Source: Caldithrix sp.
GTDB lineage: Bacteria; KSB1; UBA2214; DYKH01
NCBI GenBank assembly: GCA_020722685.1
Contig: DYKH01000059.1
Coordinates: forward strand, 1 to 32,176
Reading direction: 5' to 3'
Length of the DNA stretch: 32,176 nt
In this document: one piece after another, positions 1 through 7,150 of the stretch
How the letters are laid out: each line of letters begins with the position of its first letter
How positions within the stretch are numbered: the stretch's first letter is position 1
Translations under genes and position numbers: made by a program
The notes under the pieces: generated by a model
Database searches by the model: none
What the model was told of the DNA's origin: nothing
What the model saw: the letters and a program-made list of their open reading frames with translations, nothing else

Positions 1-83
1 CATCAGGAATGCTTTTGGCCTTTCTTCGCCAATAGGTACGCATTTGCCGGATGAACCAGAAAAAAAATGGTTTATGTTTAGGG

Positions 84-185
84 TGCCGAAGCATGGAGGA
101 GGGTCGTCCTCCCGGGTCATCAAGGCCTACGGGCAACCGAAAATCGGTCCGCCGATGAAAGGACGCCGGTCCCGCTGTTTCGGCA
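84..185. ncRNA. Candidate structured RNA, family unknown
   Basis: The block is closed by a perfect 7-bp stem (TGCCGAA at 84-90 with TTCGGCA at 179-185), probably extended by AGC/GCT just inside. Within it lie a hairpin of GGAGGA (95-100) with TCCTCC (107-112) and another of ACCGA (136-140) with TCGGT (144-148), so it folds as a multibranched domain. The coding strand is undecided. On the minus strand it would sit in the leader of a gene left of the window; on the plus strand no gene follows. CGGGCAACC recalls the core of SAM-type riboswitches, but the other conserved parts of that family are not visible, so no family is assigned. Confidence 0.35.
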
Positions 186-256
186 TTCTATTTTCTTATG
201 AACTGGGGGAATTTTATGATGACATGCCTTTTTGATTTCCCTCCTCACGCAACTTT

Positions 257-1426
257 TCACTCATAGAACCCAAACTCATAAGCCGCATCGAACAACGCCA
301 CAATATTTTCAGCGGGGACGCCGTACTGGATGTTGTGGACGTTGTTGAAAACATAGCCGCCGCCCGTTTTGAATACTTCCAGATTTTTCCGCACCTGCTC
401 CCGGATTTCCTCCGGTTTGGCGAAGGGGAGAACATGCTGCGTGTCGATGCCGCCGCCCCAGAATACGAGCTGCCTGCCGAATTTTTCCTTCAAGAGTTCG
501 GGGTCCATGTTGACCAATCCAATCTGCACCGGATTGAGAATGTCGATGCCGTTGTCTAGGAGATCCGGAATGTACTCGTAGCACGAGCCGCAGGTGTGAT
601 ACCAAATCTTCGCGTGGGTCAATGATTTGATATGTTGCACCAGTTTCTTTTGTCGCGGTTTGACGATTTGACGATAAAATTTAGGGGAGAATAGCGGCCC
701 GCTTTGACCGGTCAAATCATCCCCAATCATCACCACGTCCACAAGATCACCGACCTCGGCCATGAATCCGGTGTAAAAGTCCAGCCAATATTGCAGGGTG
801 TGATCCAGCATGGCGGCACAAAATTTCGGCTGCGTCAGCATATCGGTGAACCATTGTTCCAAGCCGCGCATGTACCAGCAGGTTTCATAAACCACGCCGC
901 CAATGCCGGTGGCGATGGCATACGGCGTATGGTTGCGCAGCTCCAACGCTTGTTCGCGCACGCCGGTGAAACGAGTCGGATCGTTCCCTTTCGGCCAGGG
1001 ATAATCGGCCAAGTCATCGATGCTCGCATCGGCGAGCGGGTGGTAGGAAATATCCATATAAAGCTGCTGGCTGTCCGGCATGGACCAGACGACGCCGAAT
1101 TCATCTCTAAGGTCATGCCAAAGCTGGCCGTCGCGAAAGTTCTGCTCGATTCTGCCATTGAAGCTATCCGGCCCATGGGCGCAAATGTAGCGGGTGTCAA
1201 CCTTCAAGCGTTGCAGCACTTCCTCACAGGGCTTGGCAAGCTGTTGCACCGGATCGAGAAGGGTGATTTGATCCTCGATGTTTAGAAATTGTAGCAATTC
1301 CTCATACGCTCGCTTGTGAATGCCGGTCTGAAATCCACCCAGATCAATGGGCACGCGATCAGGAATTTCGTGGTTTATCGCTTTGTTGACCCGCTCGCGC
1401 GAAGTCATCGTTTCTCTGCTGTGCAT
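257..1426 (-). CDS. Uroporphyrinogen decarboxylase (URO-D)/MtaA-CmuA family protein
   Basis: This 389-residue protein is of the URO-D fold, the family that includes haem-pathway HemE and the corrinoid methyltransferases MtaA and CmuA. It starts EIPDRVPIDLGG after a short basic lead, as in the uncultured-bacterial branch often annotated only as 'uroporphyrinogen decarboxylase family'. Near residue 277 the sequence HTCGSC gives the His-x-Cys of the zinc-binding methyltransferase branch, followed by LLDNGIDILNPVQ, the usual TIM-barrel strand. This favours a methyl-transfer or other non-haem role over true HemE. The start at 1426 is supported by GGAGG at 1434-1438. No haem genes adjoin it, and no corrinoid protein is nearby. 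The substrate is unknown. Confidence 0.85.
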   Translation of the reverse strand: MHSRETMTSRERVNKAINHEIPDRVPIDLGGFQTGIHKRAYEELLQFLNIEDQITLLDPVQQLAKPCEEVLQRLKVDTRYICAHGPDSFNGRIEQNFRDGQLWHDLRDEFGVVWSMPDSQQLYMDISYHPLADASIDDLADYPWPKGNDPTRFTGVREQALELRNHTPYAIATGIGGVVYETCWYMRGLEQWFTDMLTQPKFCAAMLDHTLQYWLDFYTGFMAEVGDLVDVVMIGDDLTGQSGPLFSPKFYRQIVKPRQKKLVQHIKSLTHAKIWYHTCGSCYEYIPDLLDNGIDILNPVQIGLVNMDPELLKEKFGRQLVFWGGGIDTQHVLPFAKPEEIREQVRKNLEVFKTGGGYVFNNVHNIQYGVPAENIVALFDAAYEFGFYE

Positions 1427-1478
1427 GTTGGTTCCTCCGGTGGGTATTGAAACACAGGTTCCTGCTCGGACAAATTAA

Positions 1479-1545
1479 GAAATCAAAAAGCAAAATGCAA
1501 AGTGACAAATTCAAATCCAAAAATGTAGTTTCGTCCCAAATTCAA
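1479..1545. repeat. A-rich low-complexity stretch upstream of the URO-D gene
   Basis: This stretch contains several near copies of AAAATGCAAA, ACAAATTCAAA and AAATCCAAAAATG. Such AAAT/CAAA word repeats are common in intergenic DNA of environmental bacteria. No gene is seen here; it lies in the divergent gap between the URO-D gene and the metal transporter genes and may hold the URO-D promoter, which I could not place. Confidence 0.4.
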
Positions 1546-1588
1546 ACCGTCCCCGCCGAGAAAAACTTTGTATCATTCATTTTGATTT

Positions 1589-1882
1589 GATATATTTTTC
1601 ACTACCGGACACTTTCCAAGAACCACCGAGCTACACGGAGCGTCACGGATTTAGTAGGATCCTTTATCGCAATTGACAACCAGACGTTATGAGTGGCCAC
1701 ACATTTACGCGGTTCTGAGCGGGCGTCCAAAAGTCCATATCTGAACCATTCTCCAAACTGCTCAATATTGTTCTGTCGTCTTTGGAGAGTTGTACGATCA
1801 ACCCCAATCAACATCAGGAATCTGTGTGATTCCATGATGATCCGTGGTTGGTTTAAAAGTGTCCGGTAGCAAGATATATTTT
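1589..1882. mobile_element. MITE-like element with terminal inverted repeats and 10-bp target duplication
   Basis: The element proper is 1599-1872 (274 bp). Its ends are inverted repeats: CTACCGGACACTTT at 1602-1615 is exactly matched by its complement at 1856-1869. The match continues outward and inward with mismatches, through an AACCAC motif, to roughly 28 bp. GATATATTTT occurs directly outside both ends (1589-1598 and 1873-1882), as a target-site duplication would. The inside has a 77-codon minus-strand reading frame (1602-1835) without recognisable similarity. The size and lack of a transposase point to a non-autonomous element or a heavily deleted insertion sequence. A 10-bp duplication would fit transposases of IS4 type, but that is inference. 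Confidence 0.7.
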
Positions 1883-1939
1883 CGTTGTCATCCGATTTCT
1901 AAACCAATTTGTTTTGTCTCGGATTCATGGTCAGGCCTT

Positions 1940-1955
1940 CGTTAACGTGTCAACG
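1940..1955. promoter_or_regulatory. Near-palindrome upstream of the metal-binding lipoprotein gene (possible operator)
   Basis: CGTTAACGTGTCAACG is a 16-bp inverted repeat (CGTTAAC...GTCAACG, one mismatched pair). It is 68 bp upstream of the chosen start at 2024, where a metalloregulator such as Zur or MntR would be expected to bind. The motif itself does not match a consensus I can name, so the assignment rests on position only. Confidence 0.25.
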
Positions 1956-2023
1956 GAGTTGATGCACTGCCGTAGTCTGTGAACAAAAGAGAAGATCACC
2001 GCTTTGGGAAAGACTATTACACG

Positions 2024-2923
2024 ATGCTCACATTCAAGCCGCCAAGAGCTTGGCGTGTTCATCCGCTGCTCATAGGTGTCATCATAGCCTTGGTAGTCGC
2101 CTGCAACCTTTCAAAAAATCCAAGCCCGGGGAAGTTACTCATTGCCGCCAGCATTGCGCCATTACAAGATTTCGTCCAGCAAATCGGCGGTGATCGGGTG
2201 GAGGTTTTCACCATTGTGCCGCCGGGCGCCAGTCCACACACGTTTGAGCTGACCACGAACTTGATGCGGCGCATGATGCAAGCCAAGATGTTGGTGCTCA
2301 ACGGCGTCGGTCTGGAGTATTGGGCGGACCAGCTCGCTGACAACATCAGTCGCAGCGATTTCTTCATTATCGACACCTCCAAGGGAATTGAAATCATCGA
2401 CGACGAGCATGAAGCAAGTGGGAATCCGCATATTTGGGTCAATCCGCTCAACGCCATACGACAAGTGGAGGTTGTTTGTGCCGGTCTCATCAAGATCGAC
2501 CCGGAAGATAGTCTCTATTACCGCCAGAACGCCGCAGCATTCATCGACCAAATAAAGCGCCTTGACCAAGAGATCGAGGCGCAGGTGAGCGCCTGGCGGA
2601 ATAAGAGCTTTATCTGCTTTCATCCCGCGTGGATTTACTTCGCCAAACGCTACGGTCTGGAGCAGGCGGCGGTCATCGAGACGCGCCCGGGAGTTGAGCC
2701 GAGTCCCAAAGAGGTGGCGGAGATTGTGCAAACTGCCAAGCGTCTTCAAGCTAAAGCTATTTTTGCCGATGTGCAATTTTCCACCAAGACCACCGAAGTC
2801 ATTGCCGGCGAAAGTGGAGCGAGCGTGTTGGTGCTGGATCCGCTCGGCGCTGGAGAATCCACGGCACATTATCTTGACATGATGCGTTACAATGTCCAGC
2901 GCATGGCCTCAGCTTTAAAATAA
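2024..2923 (+). CDS. znuA: Zinc/manganese ABC transporter substrate-binding lipoprotein (ZnuA/TroA family)
   Basis: This 299-residue protein captures divalent metal outside the inner membrane and hands it to an ABC importer. The N-terminus is a signal peptide ending in a lipobox, with Cys27 as the lipid-bearing residue. The family's metal ligands are in place: His72 in PPGASPHTFE, His136 in GNPHIWVNP, His200 in FHPAWIYF and Asp272 in LDPLG. The short acidic/His stretch before His136 (DDEHEASG) is much smaller than the His-rich loop of typical ZnuA, so Zn versus Mn cannot be decided. A GTG at 1979 would add 15 residues; the ATG at 2024 gives a more normal signal peptide. The ATPase gene follows after 9 bp. 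Confidence 0.85.
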   Translation: MLTFKPPRAWRVHPLLIGVIIALVVACNLSKNPSPGKLLIAASIAPLQDFVQQIGGDRVEVFTIVPPGASPHTFELTTNLMRRMMQAKMLVLNGVGLEYWADQLADNISRSDFFIIDTSKGIEIIDDEHEASGNPHIWVNPLNAIRQVEVVCAGLIKIDPEDSLYYRQNAAAFIDQIKRLDQEIEAQVSAWRNKSFICFHPAWIYFAKRYGLEQAAVIETRPGVEPSPKEVAEIVQTAKRLQAKAIFADVQFSTKTTEVIAGESGASVLVLDPLGAGESTAHYLDMMRYNVQRMASALK

Positions 2924-2932
2924 AGTACGAAG

Positions 2933-3736
2933 ATGCCTGATCATTCGAATACAGTTTTAGCGGTAGAGAATCTTTACGTAGCCTATCAAGACAAGATCGT
3001 CTTGGAGGATGTATCTTTCCAAATCCGGCGCGGTGAATTCTGGGGCATTTTGGGACCCAACGGCTCCGGCAAGACGACTTTGTTGCGCAGCATGGTCGGC
3101 CTGATTCAGCCGCTCTCGGGCCGGATTCGCGTCTTTGGCTTTCCTCCCAATTCTCTTGGCGCGCATCGCGACCGGATCGGCTACGTGCCGCAGCATGTTT
3201 CTATCGACTACAATTTTCCCATTCGTGTGGAAGAGGCCGTGATGTTGGGACGCAGTCGCAAGATTGGTTTGGGTAAGCGTCCCAAGACGGAAGACCGGCA
3301 AGCCGTTCAACGCGCGTTAGAGTTGGTGGAAATGAGCGAATACGCCGACCGGCAGATCGGGCGGCTTTCCGGCGGGCAACGCCAACGGGTGCTGATCGCT
3401 CGTGCTCTGGCATTGGAGCCGGAGCTGCTTTTGCTGGATGAGCCGACCGCAGCGTTGGATGTGAACGCCACACAGAGTTTCTACGAATGGCTGCACGCTA
3501 TGCATGCGCAAATGAACCTGACGCTGGTGATTGTCTCCCACGATGTGGGAGTGGTTTCGCGCTACGTCAGCACCGTGGCTTGCCTCAACCGGCGACTGGT
3601 GGCGCATGGCCTGCCCAATGAGGTGCTCGGCAAAGATACTTTGGAGGAAATGTACGGGTGCGACGCGATCTTTTTCGGGCACGGACAAGTTCCGCACCTG
3701 GTGGTGGCTAGGCCAAATGCAAAGTACGACCATTGA
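2933..3736 (+). CDS. znuC: Metal ABC transporter ATP-binding protein (ZnuC-like)
   Basis: This 267-residue ATPase is expected to power uptake of Zn(II) or Mn(II) with the binding protein encoded just upstream. Walker A is GPNGSGKTT (residues 41-49), the signature is LSGGQ (145-149), Walker B is LLLLDEP with Asp169-Glu170, and the switch histidine is in VSHD. The text YVPQH after the Q-loop region is typical of ZnuC/TroB proteins. The usual third gene, a ZnuB-type permease, does not follow: the next 390 bases hold no transporter gene. The permease must lie elsewhere or the locus has lost it. Confidence 0.88.
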   Translation: MPDHSNTVLAVENLYVAYQDKIVLEDVSFQIRRGEFWGILGPNGSGKTTLLRSMVGLIQPLSGRIRVFGFPPNSLGAHRDRIGYVPQHVSIDYNFPIRVEEAVMLGRSRKIGLGKRPKTEDRQAVQRALELVEMSEYADRQIGRLSGGQRQRVLIARALALEPELLLLDEPTAALDVNATQSFYEWLHAMHAQMNLTLVIVSHDVGVVSRYVSTVACLNRRLVAHGLPNEVLGKDTLEEMYGCDAIFFGHGQVPHLVVARPNAKYDH

Positions 3737-4128
3737 CATACAGGGGGGACAAGCTGCGAGTTGCAAATCGCAGGTCGTCAGGTGTCTGTTGTGGGTTTGT
3801 GCGTTCTGTCCGACGAAAGAAGCTCTGTTATACAGGAGTCATCTTTTCAGGTAGAGCATGGTGCTGCCGAATACCCCCGGTTCGCTGTCAAGAAAAGGTT
3901 CCTGCTGAAAGACACGCCGTTTCGTGGCACAACTACCAAAAACAAGCATGTCATGCAGAAGACGTCGTTTCAGGTAGAGCATCGGGGCTGCCAGTTAGTG
4001 GCTGTTTACTGCTGTGAATGGATTCCTTTTGAAGGACGTGTCTTGCTTGCGCCGACCTGGCGGGAGATACCTCCTGCCCATCATTGTACCTATTGACGGC
4101 ATAACCCATTAATGCGGAGGACGAGGTC
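3737..4128. repeat. Gap with a degenerate duplicated unit of about 123 bp
   Basis: TTTCAGGTAGAGCAT occurs at 3845-3859 and again at 3968-3982, 123 bp apart. Flanking words are also related: GTTATACAGGAGTC versus GTCATGCAGAAGAC before it, and TTCCTGCTGAAAGAC versus TTCCTTTTGAAGGAC after it. A plus-strand frame at 3761-4096 (111 codons) reads through both copies and repeats VIQESSFQVEH / VMQKTSFQVEH. It has no recognisable domain and no clear ribosome site, so I treat it as a repeat and not a gene, with doubt. The end of the gap (GGAGG near 4117) is the ribosome site of the broken regulator that follows. Confidence 0.5.
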
Positions 4129-4497
4129 ATGAATGTCATGGTTGTGGATGACGAAAAGCACGTGGGCATGGTCTTTCGTCAATGATTTCGCAGGGAGACG
4201 CAGCAAAAAAAGGCTGAGTTTGTCTTTGCCTTTTCCGGCGAAGATGCCCTGCAATTATTGCGCGCCATGCGCCAGCCTCCCAAAATCGTGATCGTTCCGG
4301 CTGACATCAACATGCCGGGCATGAATGGCTCGGAGCTGTTGCGGCATGTCAAAAGGGAATTTCCCGCCTTCAAGGTTTCCATGATAACCGCCTACAGTAA
4401 TCAGTATTATGAAGCAGCTATGAGTTACGGCGCAGAGAGTTATTATACCAAGCCCCTTGACGTTAACGCTCTCAAGCAAGAAATGCAGAAAGGGTGA
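4129..4497 (+). pseudogene. Response regulator receiver domain interrupted by one in-frame stop
   Basis: Read from the ATG at 4129, one frame gives a whole receiver domain except for TGA at 4183-4185 (codon 19). The acidic pocket (VVDDE, Asp7-Asp8), the phospho-acceptor Asp59 in ADINMPGMNG, the Thr in MITAY and the Lys in YTKPLD are all present. The context VFRQ-stop-FRRE matches stand-alone receivers with an FRQ-x-FR pattern here, so the stop replaces a single residue; TGG (Trp) to TGA is one base change. GGAGG precedes the start. It is either a young pseudogene or a base error. A product restarted inside would lack the acidic pair. It adjoins a broken TetR gene. Confidence 0.75.
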
Positions 4498-4498
4498 A

Positions 4499-4718
4499 AG
4501 AATATATCGAGTAATTGTGATGGTCTTCCTGCGCCGTCAAATTAAAGAGGGTAACTTGCGACGCGTGGATCCCGTGCAGACGATCTGGAACTTTGGCTTT
4601 GAATCTTTTCTATTTCATCGCCACGCCGGTGGTGGAGGCCATGTGGCCGGACGATACAGGCGGGAAGGAGGACATCTTGGTCAAGAGGGAAAAGGCCATT
4701 ATCGACTTGTTGCTGTAG
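4499..4718 (+). pseudogene. C-terminal remnant of a TetR-family repressor, frameshifted
   Basis: The frame starting near 4499 reads VFLRRQIKEGNLRRVDPVQTIW and breaks at about 4600. The next frame continues NLFYFIATPVVEAMWP and ends IIDLLL at the TAG 4716-4718. Joined, these resemble the ligand/dimer domain end of TetR repressors (an EG-x-hydrophobic-R-x-VDP-x-Q pattern, then a 'FIA.P...' helix). A shift of one base is enough to explain the break. The DNA-binding N-terminus is absent; what precedes is the broken receiver gene. In enterobacteria the TetR regulator CecR (YbiH) precedes the same kind of efflux operon that follows here, so this was probably its local repressor. Confidence 0.7.
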
Positions 4719-4751
4719 GGCTTGCTTCCACGTCAGGGAGAGGAGTTATAA

Positions 4752-6095
4752 ATGCGAAAATTCATGTTGATTAGCTGGGTACTATTTGGGGCAGGCGTAT
4801 CGGCGCAATCCATCCAGCATACGGTTTCCGAATGCATCCGAATTGCTTTGACCAACAATCCAAGCTTGCGCATGGCGGAATCCGATGTCCAATTTGCGCG
4901 GGAGAACGTCAAGCAGGCCCGTGCTTCGGAATTCATCTCATTCGATTTTTCCGGCTCCTACAGGCGGCAAAGCACAGTTCCGGAAATGCAGTTTCCCGCC
5001 ATCAGTTTGCCTTTTGGCACGCAGCCCGTGTCGCTCTTTCCGGGCGGGAAAATCAAGCTGGGCGTGTTGGACAGCTACGATTTCCGTATCAATGCTTCGC
5101 AACCGATATTCGCCGGCTTTCGTTTGAGTAATCAGCGGCGTGCGGCGGAGGCCGGTGTCGATGGCATAGTCCAAGAAATGCGTCAGAAAAGATCCGAACT
5201 GGTCTACAAAGTCCAGGTTGCGTATGCCAATGTGCTGAAAGCGCAAAAGTTCATTCAAATTGCCAATACCACGCGCGATCAGGTTCAGACGCATTTGCGC
5301 GACGTGGAAAACTATGTCGAGCAAGGCATGGCCAGAAAGGATGAGCTGTTGCGGGTGAAAGTCAAGCTCTCGGAAGCGGAGCTTACGGTCCTGCAAGCGC
5401 AAAATGCTTTCGATCTGGCTTTTGCGGCACTCGAGAGCTTACTGGGAGAAAAGCTTCCTGCCAACTCTACTTTCGAGGAAACGAAAGCCGCCGGAATGAG
5501 TTCTTTAGATATCGAGACTTCCTACCAACAGGCGCTGGCGCACCGGGCCGAGGTTCAATCAATTCGCTATACAAAGGAAGCGGCCATGATCGGCAAAAAG
5601 ATCGCCAAGGGGAGTTGGCTCCCCTCCTTGGCTGTTTTTGGAAGTTACGGTTACGGCAAGCCGGGCTTGAATTTTATCAAGAACGAATGGATGAATTACT
5701 GGATCGTCGGCGCCGGCGTTGAGTGGAACCTGTGGAATTGGGGCAAATCGCGCTCGCAGGTGCAACAGGCGGAATTAAAGTCCAAAAACATGACGGAGGC
5801 TGAGCGGCAACTGCAATTGGCAATTCGCTTAGATGTCACCCAAGCCTGTCTGCAGATCGACGAAGCAGCAAAGAGATTCAAGATGACCACCGAGCTGGAG
5901 CAGCAGGCGGCAGAGACCTATCAAATGGTCGAGAACAGCTACAAGCAAGGTCAAGTGACTAACAGTGAGTATCTGGATGCTCAACTCGACTTGACCCGAG
6001 CGCAGTTACAGAAAGCGCAGGCGGAAATCGACTATGCGCTTGCGGAGGCGAATTGGCTTCGTTCGGTAGGGAAGAATCTGGAAGCATTGGAATAA
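4752..6095 (+). CDS. TolC-family outer-membrane efflux protein
   Basis: This 447-residue protein should form the outer-membrane channel and periplasmic tunnel of the efflux pump encoded downstream. It has a signal peptide of about 20 residues ending VSAQ. Two internally similar halves follow, each with long coiled-coil helices rich in Gln and Ala. TNNPSLRMAE and YNV-like LRVKVKLSEAE segments are typical of the OEP family, and the C-terminal part has SYKQGQVTNSEYLDAQ, which matches the family's 'Y..G..s..e.ldAq' pattern. A strong ribosome site (GGGAGAGGAG) precedes the start at 4752. It is the first gene of a six-gene run. A perfect hairpin overlaps its stop codon. Confidence 0.92.
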   Translation: MRKFMLISWVLFGAGVSAQSIQHTVSECIRIALTNNPSLRMAESDVQFARENVKQARASEFISFDFSGSYRRQSTVPEMQFPAISLPFGTQPVSLFPGGKIKLGVLDSYDFRINASQPIFAGFRLSNQRRAAEAGVDGIVQEMRQKRSELVYKVQVAYANVLKAQKFIQIANTTRDQVQTHLRDVENYVEQGMARKDELLRVKVKLSEAELTVLQAQNAFDLAFAALESLLGEKLPANSTFEETKAAGMSSLDIETSYQQALAHRAEVQSIRYTKEAAMIGKKIAKGSWLPSLAVFGSYGYGKPGLNFIKNEWMNYWIVGAGVEWNLWNWGKSRSQVQQAELKSKNMTEAERQLQLAIRLDVTQACLQIDEAAKRFKMTTELEQQAAETYQMVENSYKQGQVTNSEYLDAQLDLTRAQLQKAQAEIDYALAEANWLRSVGKNLEALE

Positions 6096-6107
6096 ATTCC
6101 AATGCTT
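6082..6107 (+). promoter_or_regulatory. Perfect hairpin over the tolC stop codon
   Basis: AAGCATTGGAAT (6082-6093), two bases, then ATTCCAATGCTT (6096-6107) form an uninterrupted 12-bp stem containing the TAA stop (6093-6095). No U-run follows, so it is not a standard terminator. It may set the tolC:hlyD ratio by RNA processing or protection, or partly end transcription before the 143-base gap to hlyD. Confidence 0.5.
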
Positions 6108-6238
6108 GGAGCAATGTCGGCTGACCGAGTGGGAAATAATCAAACCACTGCAGCGTATTTCGGCTTTTAGCTCCAAATTTCAATCCGGAACTTTCTTGCA
6201 AAAAAAGAGGCGTTTGAAATCGAAAGGGATGAGTGGAA

Positions 6239-7141
6239 ATGTGTAGAACGGAGAAAAGAGTCATGCTCGTGTTCGGCATTGCTGCGTTTTTGCTGAGCAC
6301 TCTGGCTTGCTCACGCAAACATACAGACGTTATCACCGGTTCCGGTAACTTGGAAGCAACAGAGGTTTTGGTCAGCTCCAAGGCAACCGGGCAAATTCTT
6401 AAGCTTTTTGTGGAGGAAGGCAGCGAAATAACTGTTGGCCAGGTCATCGCTGTGGTGGATACGGAAAAAACTTTTCTGCAGAAGCAGCAATTGTTGGCCG
6501 GACTCGATGAGCTGAAGCTGAACATTCAAAATGCTCAGCGGGCGGTGGTATTGGCGGGCGAAAATTTGGCCAACGTGCAAAAGAAGTACGAACGCTTGAA
6601 AACGCTCTTAGCTGAGAACAGCGCCACGCAGCAACAGTACGATGATGTAGAAACAGCGTACAAGGCTGCGGAAATCAATAGCCAAAACGCCAAGACAAGT
6701 TTGCAAGCGCTACGGGCGAAGGAACAACAAATCCAGGCGCAATTGGCCTTGACGGAGAGCTTGCTTCGGGATGCGCACATTATTTCACCGATTACGGGAA
6801 CCGTCCTGGAGAAGTATGTGGAGCAGGGCGAAAACATTCGCTTAGGAAGTCCGGTGGTGAACTTGGCGAATCTACAGAACATGTGGATCAAGATCTATCT
6901 TTCAGAAGTGGAATTAGGCAAGGTTAAGCTGGGAAGCAGTGCGGACCTAAGCATCAGCGCTTTTCCGGAAAGGTCGTTCCCCGGCAAAGTTACTTGGATA
7001 GCCGCCAAAGCCGAATTCACCCCTAAGAATGTGCAAACTAAAGAGGCGCGGGCGGATTTGGTTTACGGCGTCAAGGTGACGGTGGCGAATCCGGATGGCG
7101 TTTTAAAAATTGGCATGCCGGCCGAGGTTGTTTTGCGCTAA
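6239..7141 (+). CDS. HlyD/YbhG-family periplasmic adaptor (membrane fusion protein)
   Basis: This 300-residue adaptor should link the inner-membrane ABC transporter to the TolC channel. It has a hydrophobic N-terminus ending STLACS, an imperfect lipobox, so lipoprotein or membrane-anchored. A lipoyl-like half follows (GSGNLEATEVLVSSKATGQI), then a long Gln/Ala coiled-coil hairpin over about residues 75-170, the second lipoyl half (SPITGTVLEKYVEQGE) and a beta-barrel domain. The size matches YbhG-type adaptors. The start is ambiguous: ATG 6239 has AAAGGGA upstream, while ATG 6263 has GGAG at 6250 with good spacing and a shorter lead. The ATPase gene begins 9 bp after its stop. Confidence 0.9.
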   Translation: MCRTEKRVMLVFGIAAFLLSTLACSRKHTDVITGSGNLEATEVLVSSKATGQILKLFVEEGSEITVGQVIAVVDTEKTFLQKQQLLAGLDELKLNIQNAQRAVVLAGENLANVQKKYERLKTLLAENSATQQQYDDVETAYKAAEINSQNAKTSLQALRAKEQQIQAQLALTESLLRDAHIISPITGTVLEKYVEQGENIRLGSPVVNLANLQNMWIKIYLSEVELGKVKLGSSADLSISAFPERSFPGKVTWIAAKAEFTPKNVQTKEARADLVYGVKVTVANPDGVLKIGMPAEVVLR

Positions 7142-7150
7142 GGAAACCTC

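Noticed and set aside
44..235. 63-codon plus-strand frame at the left edge
   Set aside because: It runs through the strongly self-complementary block at 84-185 and has no domain or good ribosome site, so RNA structure explains the sequence better.
704..1285. 193-codon plus-strand frame
   Set aside because: It is antisense to the URO-D family gene, which has clear family motifs and a ribosome site on the other strand.
3845..3982. CRISPR array
   Set aside because: Only two copies, 123 bp apart, with diverged flanks; no cas genes.
4183..4185. TGA read as Trp or selenocysteine
   Set aside because: Other genes in the window end with TGA at normal positions, no SECIS-like element was recognised, and the site is not a redox position in receivers.
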